A DNA stretch of 18,692 nucleotides from CAYUNA01 sp047629355 (GTDB taxonomy: Bacteria; Bacteroidota; Bacteroidia; Chitinophagales; Saprospiraceae), in the NCBI GenBank assembly GCA_047629355.1, contig JBLHWU010000132.1, positions 1 through 18,692 on the forward strand. Reading direction: 5' to 3'. The notes under the pieces are model-generated. The model was not told the DNA's origin and made no database searches. It worked only from the letters and a program-made list of their open reading frames with translations. Numbering within the stretch: position 1 is the first letter of the stretch; each line of letters begins with the position of its first letter. Made by a program: the position numbers and the translations under genes. Positions 1-7,107 of this stretch are shown here, one piece after another.

Positions 1-126
1 AGTCATTTATAGCGGATATAGTTCGAGAAGGGAAAGAGGATGGCATATTCACATTATTTTACTGGGTAGTCGATGGAGAGAAGCTTGGTTGTATTTGATG
101 CTCGCTGAGAAAAATATTTTGCAGGC
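1..126. other. Left-edge segment, possible 3' end of an unidentified gene
   Basis: Two plus-strand frames are open from the window edge. One ends in TGA at 96-98 and reads like ordinary protein (it contains ADIVREGKEDGIF). The other ends in TAA at 161-163. Neither can be tied to a family, and both may be chance. I see no gene start here. Confidence 0.2.
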
Positions 127-164
127 TTTAAAGATTCGGGAAGATGATGCACCGAATCTTTAAA
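127..164. terminator. Stem-loop downstream of the GH3-beta-lactamase gene
   Basis: A perfect 13-bp inverted repeat (arms 127-139 and 152-164, built on AAAGATTCGG) surrounds a 12-nt loop. It lies 19 nt past the stop codon of the minus-strand lipoprotein gene and could end that transcript. It could also end a plus-strand gene coming from the left edge. No T-run directly abuts either arm, so an intrinsic terminator is only a reasonable guess. Confidence 0.35.
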
Positions 165-182
165 AATGATTCTGTAGTTTTC

Positions 183-3140
183 CTACCCACTCTCCCCTTC
201 CAAATGCAACTCCGGCAACGTATAATCAAAAGTCTCCAACGCCTCATAAACCACCTGATGAATGCGACTTCGCGTCTTCCGTTTATTCAGATTTTTATTA
301 TGAACATTCGGATGAATTCGGTTATTTAAAAATACAAAAACCAAGTCATGTTCTGGGTCAGCCCAGACGCAAGTACCGGTAAAACCAGTGTGCCCAAACG
401 TCGATTTAGAAGCAGAGCGACCATAATGTATGATTTTTCGAGAAGAAGGCTTATCAAAACCCAAGCCCCGATGATTGCCATGTCCTGTCGATGTAAAATA
501 TTTAACGGTCTTTGGTTTGAGATATTGAACACCTCCATAAACACCGTCATCAAGCAGCATTTGAAACAAAACAGCCATATCCTCACCATTAGAAAACAAA
601 CCTGCATTGCCACTGACACCACCGAGTAAAGCCGCTGTTTCATCATGTACATAACCTCGTAAAATCTGCTTTCGCCAATGCATATCGTTCTGCGTAGGCG
701 CAATTTGATACTTGGAAAACTTTTCTAATGGATTGAAACGCATATGTCGCAAACCCATCGGTTCGTAGAAATTTTCATACACATAAGCATCTAATTTTTG
801 ATTGGATTTATCTTCCAAAATGCGTTGAATCAAGTTGAAATTCACATCGCTATATCGAAAACCACGCCTGCGTCTATCCTTTTTTAACTTAGAAACATCA
901 TCTTGAATTTTCTGCCGAAACTCCTCGTGAAAGTATAAATCTTCTGTAATTTTTATGCTAAAACTGTCCCGTTTTGTCTTACAAAAATACTTGTTGCATA
1001 AGGCATGAGTCGTATCTTTTCGAGAAATATATCTGCCAATAGGCATATGCGATTGCAAGCCCGAACGGTGCGTGAATAAGTCACGCATCCGAATCCAGCC
1101 CACTGCCGTTCCTTCAAATTGCGGACTGATTTTTTTGATAGGGTCAGTAATTTTTATGCGATTTTGCTCGTATAACTTCATACCCATCAACGTCGTCGCC
1201 GCAGGCTTGGTCAAGGAAGCGAGGTCATATAAATCGTTATTTTCAACGGACTGCCTCCCTTGATAAGTATGGTGTCCAAAAGATTTGGAGTAGATTATTT
1301 TGCCTTCTTTCGCAACCACCACTTGACCACCAGGCGTTGCATAGGCTTTGATTGCGCCATTAATCAATGCTTCGATGCCGGAAAGTCGCGCTTTAGCAAT
1401 GCCCACTTCTTCGGGCGGCGCATATTTCATGCGGATAGTTTTGATGGGATTAGATGTCCCCGCAACCATTTGTTCCGATACGGTATTGGGTATTCGTCCA
1501 AAACCTTCTACTGCCCCAAAAAGCAATTGCGCAGTGAGTGATTCGGTGAATTTATTGGATTCAAAAATTTGAATAACAGTAACCGTTTCGTCAAAGAAAG
1601 CAAGGTTTTCAGCCGCTCCAAAATTGATCAATGTTGTCGGCGTCAACTTTGATAATTCATTGATGGAATTGATAAACGCTTCATTTTTTGCCAATTCCAA
1701 ATCAATATTATCTAAAATAAGGACTGGCGTAACATATTGATAAGATTTAATTTTTAACGCTTCCAAATCTTCGTCCCAACCCGTTTTGAATAATTTATGA
1801 GAGAAAGCAGCGTATTTTCCAAAGTACTTTTCGAACTCGCGCAAGTAGTCATTGCCAAATTGCAGAATTCGAAAATCTTGTCCGTTTATCTTTTTATACG
1901 GCAATAAATCATCGTGGTTATTAGCAACGATGATTGATTTTTCATATAAATTACGCGTCAAATAATGCCAGGCTGGATTTTTAAAATACTCTTTTAGAGC
2001 ATATTTCTTTTTACCAATCAACATTTTAGAAGGGAGCTCAAATGTAATGCGTTTTTTAATTAATTTAGCTGCAACTACTCGTTTTTTCTCCAGTTGTTCG
2101 GGTGAAAATAGCTGCCCGCGATTCGTCCAAGTTTTCGCTTGCAAAATTTTACGAACCTTATCATCAAGATTCTTTTTCGTTAAAATACCTTGTTCGGCGA
2201 AAGCCATTAAAAAATCGAAAGTTGCTTGATAATCCTGCGTTATATATAAATCTGTGCCTGCATGAAATAATTTTTCCAAAGAATCTCGTTCCGTATGCTT
2301 CGAAACAATTAAACCCTTGAAATCTAATTGTTTATCTAGGTAATTTTTAATGAAAAATGTAGGCAATTGCTGAAAAGTGTCGATGGCAAAAATAGATTCA
2401 TCAACCATCATTCCCGCCAAACCTGCTGCAATTGGCATTTGATATGGAAACAAAATACTATCCAAATAACCGGTTGAATCACGATCAACATACCACAAAT
2501 CTGAGAAAGAATCACCAATTGTCAGGATGTGATTTTCCTGCAACTGCGCGATTTTCCGAATGGCAGTTCGATTGATTTTAGTATCCTGAAAATCATAGTC
2601 GGTAGCAGCATTTAAACCTTCTGCCTCGGCTTTTTGCAAATTGGGTGCAAGACACAAATTAATACCCAAACCTTTACATTGGTCAATAAAATGTTGCTCT
2701 AATTCACGTTTTATCTTCACTGAATCAACAGCATCCAAGGAAATCAATTTTGGAAAATGTGCCATATCCGAAAACTGATTGTGCAATGAAATTGGTGCAT
2801 CGGTTGCAAAAAACAACGGCAAGTCACTCGCGATTTTTAAACTATCTGAAACTTTCGCGTATTTGAGTAATGGTAAATTTTTCAATAAAAACCCACCAAC
2901 TCTATTTTCTTCAACTAAATGATTTATAGTAGGTTGTAAATCTTTTTTCGTGAAATCAGGCTCAAATAAAATCAACTGTCCAACCTTTTCTTCTATTGTT
3001 AAAACTTGTAAAAGGGAATCAATTTCGGTCGTCGAAACATTTAGAAAAGTCGTTTCTTCCATCGAATAGATTTCAACTGGCCGGCGATTGCAGGAGACGA
3101 GCACAAAAAGAAAGAGCCATATTTTAAGAAATTTCAGCAT
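183..3140 (-). CDS. Lipoprotein with degenerate GH3 domain fused to a beta-lactamase-family serine hydrolase
   Basis: 985 aa. A short hydrophobic leader ends in a lipobox with Cys17 (LVSC), so the mature protein should be membrane-anchored. Residues about 40-340 follow the glycoside hydrolase family 3 (NagZ-like) fold: EEKVGQLILF near 51, GINLCLAPN near 159, FKGLIVS at 274-280. The usual KHFPGHGD motif is not recognisable (ILTIGDSFSDLW instead), and the nucleophile Asp of the GLIVTD-type motif is replaced by Lys281. Residues about 350-560 match the GH3 C-terminal region loosely. Residues 580-985 are a beta-lactamase/DD-peptidase-like domain (PF00144 type) with Ser642-x-x-Lys645, Tyr763-Ser-Asp and His917-Thr-Gly. 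GH3 plus serine hydrolase fusions of about this length are known in Bacteroidota and are thought to act on cell-wall or sugar-ester substrates. Here probably only the C-terminal half is catalytic. The substrate is unknown. The gene is monocistronic in this window. Confidence 0.85.
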   Translation of the reverse strand: MLKFLKIWLFLFVLVSCNRRPVEIYSMEETTFLNVSTTEIDSLLQVLTIEEKVGQLILFEPDFTKKDLQPTINHLVEENRVGGFLLKNLPLLKYAKVSDSLKIASDLPLFFATDAPISLHNQFSDMAHFPKLISLDAVDSVKIKRELEQHFIDQCKGLGINLCLAPNLQKAEAEGLNAATDYDFQDTKINRTAIRKIAQLQENHILTIGDSFSDLWYVDRDSTGYLDSILFPYQMPIAAGLAGMMVDESIFAIDTFQQLPTFFIKNYLDKQLDFKGLIVSKHTERDSLEKLFHAGTDLYITQDYQATFDFLMAFAEQGILTKKNLDDKVRKILQAKTWTNRGQLFSPEQLEKKRVVAAKLIKKRITFELPSKMLIGKKKYALKEYFKNPAWHYLTRNLYEKSIIVANNHDDLLPYKKINGQDFRILQFGNDYLREFEKYFGKYAAFSHKLFKTGWDEDLEALKIKSYQYVTPVLILDNIDLELAKNEAFINSINELSKLTPTTLINFGAAENLAFFDETVTVIQIFESNKFTESLTAQLLFGAVEGFGRIPNTVSEQMVAGTSNPIKTIRMKYAPPEEVGIAKARLSGIEALINGAIKAYATPGGQVVVAKEGKIIYSKSFGHHTYQGRQSVENNDLYDLASLTKPAATTLMGMKLYEQNRIKITDPIKKISPQFEGTAVGWIRMRDLFTHRSGLQSHMPIGRYISRKDTTHALCNKYFCKTKRDSFSIKITEDLYFHEEFRQKIQDDVSKLKKDRRRRGFRYSDVNFNLIQRILEDKSNQKLDAYVYENFYEPMGLRHMRFNPLEKFSKYQIAPTQNDMHWRKQILRGYVHDETAALLGGVSGNAGLFSNGEDMAVLFQMLLDDGVYGGVQYLKPKTVKYFTSTGHGNHRGLGFDKPSSRKIIHYGRSASKSTFGHTGFTGTCVWADPEHDLVFVFLNNRIHPNVHNKNLNKRKTRSRIHQVVYEALETFDYTLPELHLEGESG

Positions 3141-3400
3141 AGAGTTTTAGATTCATGGTTCAAAATTCAAAGCTTGCCACTCTAATTTTGAGCTATATAG
3201 ATATATAAAGTTAACCGTTACAATACATTAACGAGAACAATAATGAAAGAGACAAATGGCGTACCAAGCACACGGATATAACCGGTTTTACAAACATATT
3301 TATTGTCTTAAACTCTGTTAAGTTATTTGAAATGTCATTAAAATCCTGGCAAAAAATAGATGGTGCAAATTACATATTTTTATTGTAAATATTCAAGTAA
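3141..3400. other. AT-rich divergent intergenic region
   Basis: This lies between the divergent lipoprotein gene (starts at 3140, minus) and the barrel gene (starts at 3636, plus). It should carry the promoters of both. I see AT-rich sequence with a TATATA stretch near 3194-3206 but no convincing paired promoter boxes and no coding frame. Confidence 0.4.
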
Positions 3401-3544
3401 TTCGGATTTCAAAGCCGAACAGTGGTCGTTGGGGGTTCTAACCCCGACCTAATCATAGAGAAAAGTTAGAAAAAGATGCTTCCTTCTTTGGCGGGATTCG
3501 GGTTGGAAACCCGAAGGACGGCTGCTCGGATTGGAAATCCGAGC
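3401..3544. repeat. Cluster of four interrupted mini-palindromes
   Basis: Four short inverted repeats follow one another. 3401-3419 has arms TTCGG and CCGAA. Near 3431-3444, GGGGTT-CT-AACCCC has flanking GTC/GAC. 3497-3515 is a perfect 8-3-8 hairpin, TTCGGGTT-GGA-AACCCGAA. 3524-3544 is a perfect 9-3-9 hairpin, GCTCGGATT-GGA-AATCCGAGC. They share the theme of a C/G-rich arm, TT, a loop of 2-3 nt, AA and the complementary arm. This suggests copies of one REP-like unit. No terminator T-run and no ORF is present. Confidence 0.7.
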
Positions 3545-3635
3545 TACTTCAGTTTTATAAATTAAAATTAGTTAGACATATACCAAAGTAAATTTAGCTG
3601 CGTTCAAAAATCATCGTCAAAATTTAAATCCGAAC

Positions 3636-4355
3636 ATGAGATACCTCTATTCAATATTATTGTTTTTATTGGTTTCCTCCCCTGCCTTTGCGCAATTTGG
3701 TGTCAATTTAGGCTATAAATTTTCCGATGCCCGCACTTGGCAAATTGCTGCCGACAATTACATCACCAACGGTCATCGCAACATTTTAGAAGTGGGTACG
3801 ACGGGCGGTTTAGACTATACTTTTCCGACCAAAAGCAAATTTTTGGTACTACAACCGAATATTCAATTCACTCGACTAACCTCCATTTTATACCATTATC
3901 AAACGTTGGATGTTTACAATTTTGACCTCTTTAATTTTGGTTTTCAATTCAATTTAAACTTTTACCTTTTTCAATTTCCAACTAAAACTGACCAAAATAC
4001 CGACTACTCTATTCCTCATCAGAAAAAGGGATTGTACCTTTCCCTCTCCCCTGCTATCGACCACTTTCGGACGGAATTTACGCATCCTGAAATTTCAAAT
4101 AGCGGCGACCCGAATGTTATTATTAAAAGTGGTGCAGTGGATTTCACACATAGTATGGGTGTTCGCCTAGGTTTTGATATGTCTTTTGGACGGAATTTAA
4201 CACTAACCCCCTTGATTGGTTTTCGCTATTTCCCGCAAGTAGATTGGAAGGATTTGACAGAAATTTCGAGTCAGGATGCGGAGAGTGGGACTTATGATTT
4301 TTCGAGTATTACGCAGTTTTCCTTTGGGTTGCGGATAGGTTTTGATGTGAAGTAA
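3636..4355 (+). CDS. Small outer-membrane beta-barrel protein
   Basis: 239 aa. It starts with a clear signal peptide (MRYLYSILLFLLVSSPAFA, cleavage before Gln20). The mature chain is rich in alternating aromatic and polar strands separated by short turns, with repeated segments such as FDLFNFGFQFNLNFYLFQF near residues 95-113 and a final strand near residues 228-239 (FSFGLRIGFDVK). This matches the many small porin-like or OmpA-barrel-like proteins of Bacteroidota, but the exact family cannot be named from sequence reading alone. No peptidoglycan-binding OmpA domain or TonB plug is present. It is convergent with the next gene across a long palindrome. Function unknown; it probably sits in the outer membrane as a pore or structural barrel. 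Confidence 0.7.
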   Translation: MRYLYSILLFLLVSSPAFAQFGVNLGYKFSDARTWQIAADNYITNGHRNILEVGTTGGLDYTFPTKSKFLVLQPNIQFTRLTSILYHYQTLDVYNFDLFNFGFQFNLNFYLFQFPTKTDQNTDYSIPHQKKGLYLSLSPAIDHFRTEFTHPEISNSGDPNVIIKSGAVDFTHSMGVRLGFDMSFGRNLTLTPLIGFRYFPQVDWKDLTEISSQDAESGTYDFSSITQFSFGLRIGFDVK

Positions 4356-4514
4356 GGCAATTCCCATTAATAAATTGGACATTTTAGAGTAGCAATTTTT
4401 TCATCTAAGGAATTTTAAAAAACCGCGTATAGCCTGGCTACACAAGGTTTTTCAAGGTTTCTTAGATGGAAAAAGGGCACTATAAAATGTTTAATTTATT
4501 ATTGGTAATTGCCT
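4355..4514. repeat. About 160-bp near-perfect palindrome between convergent stop codons
   Basis: Two arms of about 70 nt face each other around TAGCCTGGCTA at 4430-4440. The left arm begins AGGCAATT at 4355 and the right arm ends AATTGCCT at 4514. The arms share ATAAATT, ACATTTTA, ATCTAAG and AAAAACC in mirrored order with scattered mismatches. The element abuts both stop codons (4353-4355 plus; 4517-4519 minus). It would fold as one long hairpin in RNA from either strand, so it probably acts as a bidirectional transcription end. It may be a MITE-like insertion. Confidence 0.75.
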
Positions 4515-4516
4515 AA

Positions 4517-6589
4517 TTACTTTCCAAACGAATACCTAATCTGCACCTTCACTTCCGTCCGTTTATTACCAAAAATTTCATCCAAACCACTGCCAAATGA
4601 ATCTTGATTGCTAAAATATGTCTGTGCAATCCGTCCTTCAATCGTCATATTTCGAATGCCTTTGTATCGTATATTTAAGTAAAAACGACTGCCTTTATTG
4701 AAATAAGCTGGAATCGAAAAGAAGTAAATCACATCGTTTTCATAATTATAAGAAGCTGCCGCAAAGCTATCCGTATCGAAGACGGCAAAGCGCGTAGAAA
4801 ACGAAAATGGATTATTTAACTGTCTAAAAACCAAGTCTTGATACGCCATAAATCCTTTATCAATCAAGCCAGTCGGCCGTTTTGCGCGAATAAAATCCAC
4901 CCGACTCCGGAGCGTCAACCAATCTGTAACTTTGGTTGAAAAATGGAAACGAGTCTGAAATTTATACGTCGGTACGAGGACGTCCAAAGCTGTTTCATTA
5001 TCGCTTCTGTTCTGTTCTCGAGTCTTTTTTCGGACCTCCACATACGCAGACCACTTCCGCCGCACCTCATACGCCACCCGTGCGCGCCACTCTTCCCCTT
5101 GAGATGGTGCATCAATCCCAAATCGTAACCAAGGATGCTTCCAAGCGTCATAAAAAGTAGACAACATCCAACCTTTTGCAGGACGAATGTGCATTCCGAC
5201 GTAAACACCACTTTCATTTTCTGTAATCCGTCTATCTGAAAATGGGCGAGAATCAATGTGATGAAAATTACGCGGAAAACTCCGTTGCAAAATCGCCAAG
5301 TCAACTTTTGGATTCAACGAAACCAGCAAGCCATTCAAAGTCGCAATCGCGCCGTTTCCACTCATCGCCGTCTCCCCAAAGAAATTTAAATTGCGAATTA
5401 AAAAAGTATAATCCGTACTAACATTGAGCAACTCAGTGCCCGCAAAACGAAATTGATTGTCCACTCTTGGCGTCGCATTTAAGGGAATACCAAATTTATT
5501 GTAAACGCCATTAACGGCAATTTTAAACTTATCATCTTTGTATTCCAAGCGGCTACCGACCGTATTTTGTGCTACCGCCCCCTCTTTTCCAATCTCCGCA
5601 ACAGTCCGTCGCAAGCCTGTCACCACGAAGGAACTCACTTCCAATTCTTCCAATGCATCATTCAAATTAGCCGTTGCATCCCGCTTTTTTCGAGAAGCAA
5701 AAGCCGTCCAATTTATTTTATCCGTTATCCCAATTGTCAAACCGACACCGCGCATAAAGTTCAGTTCATTGACCGAAGAGTAAGGTTTTAACGTCCGCGA
5801 ATTGGCTTTAATATTGGTCACTAAAGAACTTTTAGCGGTCGAAAAACCAGTGTATAAAATCAGTCCCTGTCCAAAATTTACGGAAAAGTCTCCAAGTGCA
5901 ATTGCCTTGATGCGTTTGTTATAATCTTTTAGAAAAAGGTGGGCAGAATAGAAATCGAAGCCCTGTTTGTTACTTCCAGAAAAGAATTCTTCGCCGCTGT
6001 CTTTTTCAGCCGTAATGCCAAAGCTAAACCGCTGGTAATAATTGTGTTTATATCGAATGTACAACTTATTTGGGTCACCCAAAAAGTCGTCATTGATGAA
6101 TCCTTTTTGTCTTTCCAAATACCGTTGCCATCTAATAAATAAGTCATTGTTCCCTTTTGAAATCATCTCCCCAAGCGACGCATTGAACTTCCCTTCCGAA
6201 TCCCCAAGTGTCACAAATGGCAAAATTCGACGTATTGAAGCAGCATCAAAACTCGGAATTGATTGCAGTTCATAAATAGAAATAAATTGCCCCATTCCCT
6301 CTCGGTATCTCAAAAAATCATTGACTTGCGAGTTGGTCAACAACCCAAATTCCAGCAATTCCAATTCGTCCACTTTATTCAAATTCATGGGACGCCGGCG
6401 CAAGATTTCCAGATTTTCTAAAATCGTATTAAAATCAAACTCCTCTTCATCGCTGTTTTCCACAAAATCCTCAATCGCGTTTTGAATCAGCGTTAAATCT
6501 GGTGCTAATGTATCCTGCCCAATTGGTACATTTTGTCCAAATGCAGCAATCGGAAACCCTATCAATAAGTAAACAAGTATCTTTTTCAT
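4517..6589 (-). CDS. Helix-hairpin-helix domain protein with C-terminal outer-membrane barrel
   Basis: 690 aa. The signal peptide is residues 1-18 (cleavage AFG before Gln19). An acidic stretch (NSDEEEFDF, 45-53) is followed by a ComEA-like helix-hairpin-helix pair at about 69-126 (MNLNKVDELELLE, FLRYREGMGQF, IYELQSIPSF, IRRILPFV). The classic GIG hairpin glycines are missing (FGLLT, IPSFD), so DNA binding is doubtful. Residues about 140-690 are barrel-like, with alternating aromatic strands and a terminal strand ending VQIRYSFGK. This HhH plus barrel architecture is common in Bacteroidota and has no assigned role that I know of. It is probably an outer-membrane protein whose N-terminal domain faces the periplasm. 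It is convergent with the barrel gene at 3636-4355 and stands alone, with more than 500 nt of repeat-rich DNA upstream. Confidence 0.75.
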   Translation of the reverse strand: MKKILVYLLIGFPIAAFGQNVPIGQDTLAPDLTLIQNAIEDFVENSDEEEFDFNTILENLEILRRRPMNLNKVDELELLEFGLLTNSQVNDFLRYREGMGQFISIYELQSIPSFDAASIRRILPFVTLGDSEGKFNASLGEMISKGNNDLFIRWQRYLERQKGFINDDFLGDPNKLYIRYKHNYYQRFSFGITAEKDSGEEFFSGSNKQGFDFYSAHLFLKDYNKRIKAIALGDFSVNFGQGLILYTGFSTAKSSLVTNIKANSRTLKPYSSVNELNFMRGVGLTIGITDKINWTAFASRKKRDATANLNDALEELEVSSFVVTGLRRTVAEIGKEGAVAQNTVGSRLEYKDDKFKIAVNGVYNKFGIPLNATPRVDNQFRFAGTELLNVSTDYTFLIRNLNFFGETAMSGNGAIATLNGLLVSLNPKVDLAILQRSFPRNFHHIDSRPFSDRRITENESGVYVGMHIRPAKGWMLSTFYDAWKHPWLRFGIDAPSQGEEWRARVAYEVRRKWSAYVEVRKKTREQNRSDNETALDVLVPTYKFQTRFHFSTKVTDWLTLRSRVDFIRAKRPTGLIDKGFMAYQDLVFRQLNNPFSFSTRFAVFDTDSFAAASYNYENDVIYFFSIPAYFNKGSRFYLNIRYKGIRNMTIEGRIAQTYFSNQDSFGSGLDEIFGNKRTEVKVQIRYSFGK

Positions 6590-6760
6590 TAACGTATATT
6601 AATTATCGGCAAGGTAATTCAATCCTTTGAAATTGTATAAGTTTTGAATCTTTTTAATGGTTCGAGGTAACGTTTACTAAACCTTTGAGGTTTAGTAAAC
6701 GTGCAGTAAACCTACCACGCTTTATTAAAATGATACTAAATTTAAAAATCAAAATAAGAG
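6590..6760. other. Upstream region of the HhH-barrel gene with a perfect hairpin
   Basis: A perfect 14-bp stem with a 3-nt loop sits at 6671-6701 (CGTTTACTAAACCT-TTG-mirror), about 80 nt upstream of the minus-strand start at 6589. With no T-run it is unlikely to be a terminator; an operator or an interspersed repeat is possible. The rest is AT-rich with no ORF. No convincing promoter boxes were found. Confidence 0.5.
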
Positions 6761-6955
6761 AGTAGTAAATAACCTACTGCAATGAATCAGAAATAACTAC
6801 CTATCTAAAAAAGCCTTTTTTGCCACACAAAAACTCCACCCGCCTCGCCGAAGGCGAGGCGGGTGGAGTTTTTTGAAGCTCGAAAATCTTAGAATTTTCT
6901 CGCTTCTTAAATATCAAATTAAGCAGGTAGTTATTTAAGGTTTATTATACTACTC
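6760..6955. repeat. MITE-like nested inverted repeat with GC-rich core hairpin
   Basis: Mirrored ends are GAGTAGTAAATAACC (6760-6774) against GGTTTATTATACTACTC (6939-6955). An inner perfect 12-bp pair is AAATAACTACCT (6791-6802) with its complement at 6925-6936. In the core is a perfect 21-bp stem with a 3-nt loop (arms 6829-6849 and 6853-6873, CCGCCTCGCC-GAA-mirror) ending in six T on the plus strand and A-rich on the other side, so it could terminate transcription in both directions. The TAACTAC motif links it to the elements at 10561 and 11578. Confidence 0.6.
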
Positions 6956-6993
6956 CCTAACCTAAGTATTTTCATTAAGCCTCGAACCTTCTG

Positions 6994-7063
6994 GTGTGTA
7001 GCTTTCAGGCTAGGCTTGAACCTTTGACTGTCAATTAGTTGGCGTAGCCTGAAGGCTACACAC
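6994..7063. repeat. Inverted repeat downstream of the BNR-repeat gene
   Basis: Arms GTGTGTAGCTTTCAGGCTAGG (from 6994) and its near-complement ending at 7063 (GTAGCCTGAAGGCTACACAC) match over about 22 bp with three mismatches, around a 26-nt loop. It lies 45 nt past the stop of the minus-strand BNR gene and could form its transcript end. The GTAGCC/GGCTAC theme also appears at the centre of the palindrome at 4430-4440. Confidence 0.6.
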
Positions 7064-7107
7064 AGAGAGAGATTCAAACAATTCCCAACAACTCAAATTA
7101 TTTTCAT

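Noticed and set aside
3401..3544. CRISPR array
   Set aside because: The units differ in sequence and spacing, there are only four and no cas gene is nearby.
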